64,000 nt of DNA from Liolophura sinensis. Lineage: Eukaryota > Mollusca > Polyplacophora > Chitonida > Chitonidae. The DNA lies in contig NC_088297.1 in the NCBI RefSeq assembly GCF_032854445.1, positions 18,921,127 to 18,985,126 of the forward strand. Reading direction: 5' to 3'. The notes below the pieces were generated by a model that ran no database searches, was not told the origin of the DNA, and saw only the letters and a list, made by a program, of their open reading frames with translations. Both the position numbers and the translations under genes were made by a program. This document shows positions 22,144 through 32,715 of this stretch, piece by piece; the stretch's first letter is position 1, and every line of letters begins with the position of its first letter.

Positions 22144-23105
22144 CCAAACAACAAACCAACCACAATCTCCGTTTCTTGCAGATCATGCTACGAAGACTTA
22201 CTAGACCGCATCTAGAATAGCTCGTTATTGGAGGATATAATAGGCCTCCTCTTGTGGTTTTCTCGTCTTTAAGTTTTAAGATCTTCGCAGTACCATGGAA
22301 CAGTCCATTTCCAAGTTTGAACGACATTTCTCGAACCGTTTGGTTTTCATGTTGGATACTAAATGAGTAATGGTAATATACAGGAGTGCATTATGTTCGA
22401 TTCCATCACTTCTTTGCGTGCTTGAAGACTTACGAAATAAGGCACCACGCAAACATAGTTTAAAAGTAATTTACTTCATCAAATCAAAAACCAATGTTCG
22501 ATTTTTCCAGGTACGAGTTCACGACAAGTAGGTAACGTGACGTCACATTTTCACAAAGAAACAATTCGCTCGGTTGTTCCAGTGAGAACAACATGTCACG
22601 AGGAAAATGCAAAGGCGAAATGTAAACGGCAAATTGGAATTCCCGCCATAATGTATTTCAAGCAACATACATGTATATGTGTGCCCATAAAGCATGACAG
22701 GCACTTCCTTCAATCTACACTTTTCACCAGCTAATTTATCTAGCTGCATGTAAAATATCGAAATATCACCTGATAAAACCGCACAACAAAAGTCCCATAT
22801 TCAAATATTACAGGAAAGGACGAAACAATTAAGCAATCGTCATTTTTAGACACACAAGTGAAAACCGTATCTAAAACTATAGCCTGTTGGTTTAATGATT
22901 TCTAAAACAGAATGGGAGCATGATGCACCTAAATCAAGTGGCTCCAAACCGTGCATATTTTTGTTCGTCACTGTTTGTTAATTGCAATTCAAGAAAGGGT
23001 TTAAGAAATCTTTAATAGATAAGCGAAGGTTTTCAGATGCAGTTTTCAGTGGTCTGTTTCATGATTATGACGACTTTCTTTTATTTTTTCCTTTAAATTA
23101 TCTGT

Positions 23106-24172
23106 TTACGAAGTCTCCGATGTTTCCTGTACAAGAGATGTTTGTGTCCCTGTTGACGTTTCGGGAATTGAGATGATAGATTCTTCAGAGTCTATTACCT
23201 CCTCAACGGCTACAGTTTGCAGAGCTGGTGGTAATTCTGTGGTCAACACTGATGCTGGTGTAATTTCTAAAGTCACAATTGTCTTAGTTGGACCTGCTGT
23301 GGATGTCGTTGTCGCTGTAGCAGATGCTGATCCTGATGCTGTAATAGTCGTGTTGGACGCCAGTTCCTCTGCTTGCGGTTTCGTTACGGTCTCATCAACT
23401 GTGCCTCTCTCGTGCGATTTTTGGTGCTCCACGAAACTCTTCTTGGTTGAGAAGACGAGGCCGCAGGCATCGCATCGAAGCATTCCCAGCTTCTCGTGGC
23501 GCTTCATATGAACTATAAGAAACTTCTCTCTGTTGAACCCACGGTCGCACAGACCACACTTGTATGGGAAGTTGCCAGTGTGGATTCGCTGATGAATCGT
23601 CAACTTCTGTCGCTCACCGAACTGTTTGTGGCAGACGTCACACACATGGTTTTTTACCCCTAGGTGGATCTTCATATGTTTCTGAAGCCCGATCCTGTGA
23701 GCGAACCCTTTCTGGCAGATACCGCACATATATGGCTCGTCCTGGAGATGTGCTTTCATGTGGTCTGTATAACGGGATTTTTCAGAGAACCATTTCTGGC
23801 AAACGGAACAGGTAAAAGTGTTTTCTCCAGTGTGTCGACCCTTGTGTCGCCTCAAGCCGTCTAGCTGAGAGAAATTCTTAAAACAGTAGGGGCACTGGAA
23901 TGGTTTCTCTCCAGTGTGCACGACCGAGTGTCTCTGCAGATTGCTGGGAGTCGTAAACGTTTTCCCACACGTCTCGCAACTGTGAGGTCTACTAGGCTTC
24001 CATGGTGGTCTTTTCGGCACTTTCTTGGCCAATTTTTGGAGTTCCTGTTGGAGCTGAGCAGCGATTTCTCCATCTTTCACAACGATGCTTGGCCGTGGTG
24101 GTTGAGTAGGTGTCTTTTTGGCGTTTGGGTTGCATATGAAACCAGTTACCGGATCCAAACAAGACTGGTCAT
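23106..24172 (-). CDS. Zinc-finger terminal exon B (7 fingers)
   Basis: Open exon with a strong acceptor (TTTTTCTTTCAG at 24173) entering in phase 1 and running 354 codons to a stop. It encodes a short leader, the cluster motif [18 protein letters not shown], seven C2H2 fingers with several TGEKP-type linkers, and a Thr/Ser/Ala-rich tail ending QETSETS, without the basic tail of C, D and E. Fingers 1 to 4 match those of C and D closely ([37 protein letters not shown]), so it is a recent paralogue. I found no first exon for it between 24.2 and 27.2 kb. Joined to the exons at 40464 and 39754 it would give 447 residues; whether it is an alternative end of gene D or a separate gene is unproven. 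Confidence 0.88.
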
Positions 24173-24461
24173 CTGAAAGAAAAACGAGAAAAATAGACCA
24201 AGATTTTAAATATATATGCATCGCACCTGAAATATGGCACTACGGTTTTCTCCATTCACCGCTATCGTAGAAGTGAAAAATTCTTGAGACTGAAGTTAGA
24301 TACCAGTCTAAACTACAGAGAATATAGGCCTAAATGAAGTACATATATAGACAGACAAAAGTATACCAATGGGTTGGATGCAATTCACATTTCAGTCTGG
24401 CCTGTATGGCCTCCGGAAAGATGTTACCAAAATATATATGCGATATGGAGGAATTAAGGAA

Positions 24462-24690
24462 ATATTCGATTGGTGTTCTCCTACGTATCCAAGAATATTT
24501 CACTTGACTGTAGGACTGTGACCAGCATTATTCTGGGAGGAAGCCAGGCAGAGCCCGGGGGAAACCTACGACCCACGTACGACCGGAGAGGAATCCAGCA
24601 TGAACTGGACTTAAACTCAAAGCGTCCGCATTGGGGAGAGACCTCTGTATCATTGCGCCGCGCTGGCACGCCAACCACGGAAGCCCCTTT
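24462..24690 (-). repeat. SINE family 1, full-span copy
   Basis: Tail (diverged GATTGGTGTTCTCCTACGTA), body and head (down to CACGCCAACCACGGAAGCCC); a short deletion removes the part between the GAAACCTACGACC and ACGTACGACCGG blocks. Confidence 0.88.
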
Positions 24691-25442
24691 ATGGAAAACA
24701 ATTCTTCGTGCTCTTGCTTATTCCGATAATTGAACCTCATCTCACTGGATCGTCTTGGGCACCCGGGGGAAGTTGGTTCCTTGTCAAACAGATTCGGAGG
24801 CTGCATCACAGGTTTACATCGAGTTGTATCGTGACACTTCTTTTGTATTAACCACAAAATTTGCAAATCTAATTGTCACCGTGTAGGAAAGTGTTTAATG
24901 TGTTTGTATATTAAATGTGATGACAACACATTTCTAGTAATTCTAGACCGGTGACGTATAGTATATTTTTTTTACCTAGTTTTACTTAAGACGTGACGCC
25001 AAGAGGCGTGCAAGATACTACATATATTATTTAACCAGTTGCCTAAGCACTTAAAAAAAAAACTGATGTCAACTAACAAGAGGTCGGATTTCGCCGGTAA
25101 CATATGTCAACATTTGCCAAATATCACACTGTCGTAACAGCGCTCGCTTCACTCTCTATCTTGAAGACATTTGAGTGAACATCCTTGAAAATTAAAACCA
25201 TCTCTCTCTGCTGTTTTGTTTTAATTACAAATTTTCTTAGGTTTCCCTCATTCCATTGTGAAAAGCGTTTTTGAATAAACCAGTGCAGTTTGGGGCTCTA
25301 TGCACACTTTCACAAAACTTCCTAAATGAGTCTTTCGTTGCTTTTCTCTTCAATGACTTCGCCTTATCAGGCTACTGTAGATTATATATACATATGTTAC
25401 ACGTATTCAACATGTAAAAGACCGCTTTGGTGACCTACATGT

Positions 25443-25530
25443 AGTTATTACAGCGTCGGCTTCGAAGTCGGGAGAACTGGGATCAAACCCGGGTCAGGTC
25501 ATACCAAGGACTTTACATGTGGTTGCCGCC
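25443..25530 (+). repeat. SINE family 4 head fragment
   Basis: tRNA-like head GCGTCGGCTTCGAAGTCGGG with the B-box-like GGGATCAAACCCGGG, then GGTCATACCAAGGACTTTA. It differs from the other SINE families in the window. Confidence 0.55.
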
Positions 25531-26087
25531 ATGTAACATGTTTTGCCATCGTATTTACAATTAATTTAACCTACGATCACTTTGTGGAAAAGGGCCTTGA
25601 TTTATATTTGGCACATCAGTTCTGTAAGAAATCCATCAACACCAAAGGAAATAGAAATATGACCGACATATTCTACCACAAATTTAAGTAAGTATAATGT
25701 AGAATGTTCCACAGATGAAAATATAGGCTTTGAGAAAATCTTGATAAAGAATTCTTGCATTTTCTGGAATAAAAACAGAACCATTTCACCTACATGCTCA
25801 TACTAATGCAATATACGTATATGTATAGCGGCATGAATCCAGAGTGAACTTAGCTACTGTTTTTTTTTTCTTTCACAGGTTACATATTCTGTAGTCCTTC
25901 ACATTTTGAAGCGATATATGGACTCTAACCTCAGAAAATACGTCACAGGTCTTTTGCATTTATCCCACTCTTAATATCTTTCATGGGAGCCACCAGTGAA
26001 TTCGCCTGTCAAGTGTCACTGAATTTGACCCAGCAGTATTGGAGATATGACCAGATAAGAGCGACTGAGATAAATTCGACTGACAAG

Positions 26088-26120
26088 AACTTATATACTA
26101 GAGTTTATAGTATATAAGTT
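26088..26120. repeat. 13-bp perfect hairpin
   Basis: AACTTATATACTA and its exact reverse complement, separated by 7 nt. AT-rich; no function inferred. Confidence 0.85.
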
Positions 26121-26411
26121 TACCGACCAAGATTTACAGATTGGATAAATTAAGTCCTAGAACATCACTTGCGTCTATCAAACATCTGAACATTGCTCAC
26201 TGGTTCCATTTACAGCACTTTATATATATGCTTAGTTCTTTGGGTGCGAATGCCGACTTACCACCTAAGACACCGGGGTCGACCAGCCCTTAGACCACAT
26301 CCTTAGGCTGAGCGCCTTAACTGCCAATATTCCAAAATCTTAGAATGAGAAGTTTAATGATTAAAGACTCTTACTGATAACACAGCCTACGAAAAAAAAA
26401 TACAAAATAGT

Positions 26412-26417
26412 TTTATT
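26412..26417 (-). terminator. Candidate poly(A) signal of terminal exon C
   Basis: AATAAA on the minus strand about 850 nt past the stop of the exon at 27265. It is the only canonical hexamer I saw on that strand between the stop and this point. Confidence 0.45.
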
Positions 26418-27264
26418 GACAGGATATATACTGTAGTCATTTATAGGGTTTACGAAAACCATGAAAATGAAGAGAATCAAGTCATGCCACATAACAGCAG
26501 GAACAATTTATATTCAAATTGAACATAAACATCTATGGAAGACCACGCAAAGTAGTAAATCTTAATAATAGCAAACTTTGAATTTTGGCCAAGAAAAATT
26601 ACCACAACCTAACTGTAAATAATAAACAACTTTAGACCTGTTTCGACTGCTGACAAAACATTTTGTTTAATGTCCATAACAAGTCTAATCTGCATAAAGT
26701 AAAAGAACTGCGAAGTTACCTCCATGGGCATTAACATATTACCAATGGAGAACATCTACAGAAGGAAATACGCCTGTATAAGAATGCGATGCATTTACTT
26801 TGTCGTGCTGAACAGGTTTATACGTTGAGGAACACAGTACGTTCAACGGGGAAAACCACCACACAGCAGAGTCCAATAGCAAACACTCTGTTTTTTAGAC
26901 ACTGTAGAATCAACGGGAGAAAATGCAACGTAATTGACTAAGGGTGAATGTACTTCAGACAGAAGCCATTCGTTTGCTCCGTCATCTAACCTCATATGTA
27001 AGTTTACGTCTAACAGTGTTTGGGACACAGCTGATGTAAAGCAAAATTCCACTTCACAGCCTAAATTTCTGCTAAATCATATGTATTGACAATTGAACAC
27101 AAGTCTCTCTCTGATCCGCTCTAAAGTGTCATTCGATTTACATGAAAGTAAAGACCATAGGAAGAGTATACCATAATAAATTAATACGAGGCCTATATAT
27201 GAATTTTCTAATGCCTCCTCGTATTCAACATACTATGTAGTGGCAACTGGCATAATTTGTAATT

Positions 27265-29234
27265 TTAAATTGATCGACGTCTCTTCATTTTCCTGGGAAG
27301 ATACTCTTTCAAAATATCAGAGGCCAAAAAACAAAAAGTCCTATCCACAGGAACGGCTTCGGGTTTAGGCGTTTCCACCGGTGGAGGAGTGTGAAGAACC
27401 TCGAGCGTTTCCTCACGCCCTGGGGTTTCCTGGGCGGCCTGCTGAGACGGACACGCCGACATGTCGTCGTCAGTGCTGAGGGTAAAACTGGGCGTGGGCC
27501 AGTGGGTCACTCCTGCGGCACGGGAGGAGCCTTTGGACCGAGAATCCTCCAGCCAACTGCGGCCGTGGACGCCAGACATTGCCGGACATTTGGACAACTC
27601 AGCTGACCAGTCATCACTCATTACATCCTCTTCCGATAACGTCATGTTCTGCACTGATAAATCCATCGAAGGACAAGTGAAAACATCGCCACTGGAATCT
27701 CTAGTGGGTTGTCCTATCAGCTCCCTACCGTGTGATGACTTGGTCACGTCTACCTGGTCTTTGATAGTGAATTCTTCTTGTCCAGCAGGATTTACCTGGG
27801 CCTGGCCCATCTCAGTAAGATTACCAGAACGAACATCAAGGCTCTCCAGTAACGCCATCTGGTCTGCTATCTGTTTAGTGTTCAAGCTGGCGACGGGACA
27901 GCTTTCACTCGTGGCCACATCTACCGCCACCGAATATCGACCCATGTCCGAGTACTGGGAAAAGGCAGATCCATTTACCTGCGAATGTGCCAAGGACTGA
28001 ACAAGCGGTGTCGCAGTAACCACCTGTTCATTACAAGTGGGGTCGTTCACTTGGGGTAAAACATTGCTACTTGGCACAACTTCACTTTGAATGCTTACGG
28101 TGCTGCCTTGAACAGGAAACTTTGGAAACGAGTAAGCAGCAGCCGCAATGATGTCCGATTCGCTGGTGTTGTTAGCGTCAGGTTTTGGGTCAGATCTACC
28201 ATCCGAGTGAATCCTAACATGTCTCTGAGCCTCTGGTAACGATTCGAAGTTCAAGCCACACTCCCCACATTTGATCGTCAGGTTTTTTGTGTTAATCGTT
28301 GGGTGCATGGCTTTCTGGTGTACAGTCAAGCTACACTTTCTGTCAAACTTCCGAGAGCATAACTGGCATTCAAACTGTCCATCACCCTTCGTCGCTGATC
28401 CATCCAGCGTTTTCTGTTGTGGTTTCGCGAGATCTCGTTGATCTTTCCCATTTGCGTCTTCGACCGGCTTGTTCGCCTTATCGGCATGTAACTTTTGATG
28501 AATCACGAACCCCTGCTTTGAGGAGAACCTCTTAGTGCACAGCTGACAAGCATATGGACGATTTGTTGGGTCGTGGCAACGAAGATGCGTCGTCAGCAGT
28601 TTCTGGCGACTAAACCCCTTATTGCAATGCTCGCATTTGAACGGGTGGTTGCCAGTGTGAATCCGCTGGTGCACCCGAAGTGTTTGCTTCTCAGAGAACC
28701 GCTTATTGCACACTTCGCAGGCGTAATTCCTCACTCCAGAATGGATCCTCAAATGCTTCTGAAGGCCCACGCGGTGTGAAAACCCCTTCTGGCATATGTG
28801 ACACTTATATGGGGTTTCCTCTAAGTGGGCCATCATGTGATCCGTATAGCGAGTTTTCTCCACGAATAGCTTTTTACAGACGGCGCATGTGAAGACGTTC
28901 TCACCTGTGTGAGTGCCCTTATGCCTCCGCAAATGTTCTATCTGTGAATAGCTTTTGTCACAAAACGGGCACTTGTGCGGCTTCTCTCCAGTATGGACCA
29001 CCATGTGACGTCTCAGTATACTAGGAGTTGCAAACTCCTTTCCACAAGTAGAACATGTGTGAACTCTATTACTCTGATATTTCGGCCTTTTCCGACCTCC
29101 CTTAGAATTTAAATTCTGAAGTTCTAAAGCTATGCTTGCCACTACAAGTTGGTCTTTCACTACAATACTTGTGGTCTTTTCAGCAGGCGTACCAGGCGAG
29201 TCTTGCGATCCAATGCTCTCGCCTAGATCTTCAT
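27265..29234 (-). CDS. Zinc-finger terminal exon C (9 fingers)
   Basis: Acceptor CTACTTTTCAG, phase 1, then 655 codons. It encodes an acidic leader (DEDLGESIGSQDS), the cluster motif IVVKDQLVVASIALELQNL, seven consecutive C2H2 fingers with mostly TGE/TGN linkers, two more separated fingers (F-E-C-Q-L-C and I-K-C-G-E-C), a long Ser/Thr/Gln/Val-rich region that may act in transcriptional activation, and the C-terminus PRKMKRRRSI. The basic end is a probable nuclear-import signal overlapping an RRxS kinase site and is shared with D and E. With the exons at 40464 and 39754 it would give about 748 residues. No first exon of its own was found between 29.2 and 32.7 kb. Confidence 0.9.
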
Positions 29235-29970
29235 CTGAAAAGTAGAGAAAGAAATTCGGATCAGAGAACGCCGATAACCCCAGGAAAGTCTAATTCTCAC
29301 AAGCAACATCAACCCACGGTTCGGATCCACTTAGAGTAGTACAGTACACATGTATTGTGAACATGTGACGAAGGCATCAAAAGAATTTTTGGCTATGAAA
29401 TCTGCACTCAAATATAGGTACAAATATCACAGGGAATGCTCTGTGATATACATGCATATCAAAGCTAAAAAAAGAAATTAATTTCCAGCCATGGAAATCG
29501 ACTAACTTGGGATATCGGTGTTCTCATAATCTGACACGCCTCCTAGGCACATCCAACTTCATTCTTTTTTGCCAGAAACAGGCCGATGGTAGTGGTAAGA
29601 GATCATGCATTGAGTGCATGTATTGTATATAACAATAAATATATATCTTCATCACCTCTGTGTGACCATATACAGCAACATTTGCACAGCACAAATTCTA
29701 CGAAGAACAATACATTACATAGTTAAATGATCCAAAACAGACAACGCAAGTTTTATCACTTGCGAACATGGGAAGGAAAATATATGACAAATATAATCAA
29801 ATTGCTTTCCACGTAGAGACTGGAGAGCAATGATGCCGAATAAACTGCTATTATTATAATCGCACTATTTCTGCTTAAGCGGTACAGAGCTTGCGAGATG
29901 TTAAATGAGCTATTATGTAAGTACTTACATCTTGGGTAACTGAAAAGGAGGATCCGGATTTTCACCCGTC
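29235..29970. other. Intronic or intergenic DNA upstream of exon C
   Basis: AT-rich; no exon recognised. Confidence 0.45.
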
Positions 29971-29974
29971 AGAG

Positions 29975-30597
29975 GTGACGATTTGCCAACTATCACCCTA
30001 ATCTGGTTTTACTCTCCATGTATTTGCCAACTATCACGCTTATCTGGATTTACTCTCCGTGTATTTGCCAATTATCACGCTACTCTAGTTTTACTCTCCG
30101 TGTATTTGTCAATTATCACGCTACTCTGGTTTTACTCTCCGTGTATATTGCCAACTATCACGCTTAACTGGTTTTACTTTCCGTTTTTCCCAACTATAAC
30201 GCTAATCTGGTTTTACTCTCCATGTATTTGCCAACTATCACGCATATCTGGTTTTACTCTGTGCATTTGCCAACTATCACGCTAATCTGGTTTTACTCCC
30301 CGTGTTTACTGCCAACTATCACGCATATCTGGTTTTACTTTCCGTATTTGCCAACTATAACGCTAATCTGGTTTTACTCTCCGTGTATTTGCCAACTATC
30401 ACGCTAATCTGGTTTTATTTTCCGTGTATTTGCCAACTATCACGCTTATCTGGTTTCACTCTCCGTGTATTTGCCAACTATCACGCCAATCTGGTTTTAC
30501 TTTCCGTGTATTTGCCAACTATAACGCTAATCTGGTTTTACTCTCCGTGTATTTGCCAACTATCACGCCAATCTGGTTTACTTTCCATGCTATAGTC
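29975..30597. repeat. 41-bp minisatellite, about 15 copies
   Basis: Unit TTTGCCAACTATCACGCTAA, then TCTGGTTTTACTCTCCGTGT and A. Many neighbouring units differ at only one or two sites. Because 41 is not a multiple of three and the unit has no stop in any plus frame, long repetitive open frames appear; they are not genes. Confidence 0.97.
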
Positions 30598-30599
30598 TC

Positions 30600-32715
30600 A
30601 TGTCATAATAGATCATGGAACAAGCTTGGAGAGAAACTCAGTCTTACTGGCACGTATGAATTACTTCATTACGAAACTGAGTACTTGAAGCTGTGAAATA
30701 AAGATGGCAGCTTAACCTGACCGATCCTTTTCTTAAGCATGGGATTTAAATAAACCAATATCAGCCCTATCAAAATGTTCACTGTAAATGCCTTAACACT
30801 GCACTGCATTCAACTGCTGCTTACATAATGCAACCTTGGTTGATGAAAATGCTTAATCAGAAACCGAAACCAACGGCAACATCGTCGCGTTTTAAAGAAA
30901 ATGCACCCACAACTTGAGGTAATTTGAGTACCTATCTATTATCTCCTTCAAGCGTCTGAGTCTATCCCAGTAGAACTTTAGGTGTGGCTTACAGGTACCA
31001 GTTTTACCTTTCCCATGCGCGCAGGTATTTCATTTCTTTCGAACAAAGTGCGTTTAATCCAAATTCTCCTCAGTTCCGATACTCAAAGCATCAGTACCAA
31101 CTTCGAGATGTTCGGTGACTTCTTCCACTGAGGTGTATGTTACAAATGATAGAAAACATACCTCTAAAAGAACTCTCAGTTGTTACGTTAAAATAACTCT
31201 TTCCAGGATAAGTAACAAATTACATTGGGTCGCAAAAATGCCATCGTCACATTAACAACAGATACAACATGATTAAATCTATGGCAAGTCTAATAAAACA
31301 AGAAGGAAAATCCACTAAATATACGGAGCAGGCCTATTTAGTACCTTTGTTAAATCGGTAAAACGGGCATACTTTCGCAAAACTGTGAAAGGAATGTTTT
31401 GACCTAACCATTGACACAAGAAAGCTATTAATATGCCTATTTCTCAGTTCAATTATTAATTTAATTATTAATTAATTCATGGGCGAGGAAAGCAGAATTT
31501 TGGAGTAATCCACCATTTTTCGCCAAGTACTCTTGTGAAAAATCATTTTCTTTCTATCTACTACCGTATAAAAACATACATTGATGATCAGGATTTTCTT
31601 GGGTTTGGCCAGACATGGGTAAACTACTAAGCGTATCGTTTTACATCAATAACTACAGCCACAAAATATCTTTGAGAATATGGGAGTTTCGAGTTCGAAC
31701 TCTTATCGCTAAAAGGTAAAAACAAAAGCCTAAATGTGCCAATGTCTTTACAAAATGTTATTTCAAGTAGATGAAGTGAAACGATGGAGAAAACTGAGGA
31801 GGAGAGTATTTCTGAACAAAAGGGTAGGGTGTCATTTGTGCTTCCGGTACATGGACAGTCAGTGATCGGCAAATTAATGTCAACAAAATTGTCTAACATT
31901 TTAGTCACATGACACAGTAACACTTTTTCCTTTAGCTACAAAGCGTTCTACGTCAAAACTCACCTATACTGACACAAAGCGATATTGTCACGGGGTATCT
32001 CTGCCTGCTATTAACATGGTCGTTGGGTACAACTTCCCTATCACTCTTACAATTTGTGCTCCATTGTTTGGTTCATGATATCATCAAGAAATCCAAACAT
32101 TAGTGGGCAACCCGTTGTAGACACGAAGGGACTATTTAGTACACTATATCCAGGACAAGCCTCAATTTTGTACAGTCTAAACCACAATGGTGAAAAGATG
32201 AAGGTAGTCAGTCAGGGTGTATACCAGCCATCAACCATAATGATCTCCAATCCAATTTGGAAAACAATGTTCTACACAAACCAGGAAAAAACTAAGTACG
32301 AAGTGCTTATACTGATTCAAATACATTACATGATTTACTAGCAAGATATCTGACTTTGTGCGTTAATAAAGAGTTATATTCTCAACAAAAAAGTGGCATA
32401 CAAGTTGGCGCCTGGATAGCTTGTGTCCAAATAATAAATATGCTGCAGACATTTGTATCAAACAGTTGGTAAAATGGAGTCCTTGTGAAAAAGCAAGTAT
32501 TATATAACCATCATTAGGTAAATTCGATATTAGGTACTTAGACTGAAACCAAGAATAAATACAAATATAATACATCTCCATTGAACAGTGCATGAAAACT
32601 TGAATAAAAGTCCACTGTCCATTAGTAAAAACTTAAACGCACGCTTTACATATCCATATGTGTAATAAATTTAAGGATTAAATAAATTGGCATCGTCTTT
32701 TAGATTTTAGATCAA
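30600..32715. other. Probable 3' UTR of exon D and spacer
   Basis: No clear gene. It contains a candidate 74-nt terminal exon (31054-31127) and a good minus-strand donor sequence (TATAG|GTGAGTTT near 31962) not attached to any recognisable coding exon. Confidence 0.4.
31054..31127 (-). CDS. Possible short alternative terminal exon (no finger)
   Basis: Behind an acceptor-like CATACACCTCAG is a phase-1 frame of 23 acidic codons (VEEVTEHLEVG ... GTEENLD) and a stop. The phase fits the exon set of gene D, and the composition resembles coding sequence. There is no homologue and no other support, so it may be chance. Confidence 0.2.

Larger units (their letters stand above)
24173..26400. other. 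Intron or intergenic DNA between exons B and C
   Basis: No coding exon recognised. It holds a family 1 SINE, a family 4 SINE head and a short hairpin. If B belongs to gene D this is intronic. Confidence 0.5.

Noticed and set aside
26843-27052. 69-codon minus-strand frame
   Set aside because: Lies in the probable 3' UTR of terminal exon C, with no similarity to anything recognised.
29983-30696. Overlapping plus-strand open frames with repeated PTITLIWFYSP-like peptides
   Set aside because: They are produced by a 41-bp minisatellite with no stop in any plus frame; the period is not a multiple of three and all three frames give the same kind of peptide.
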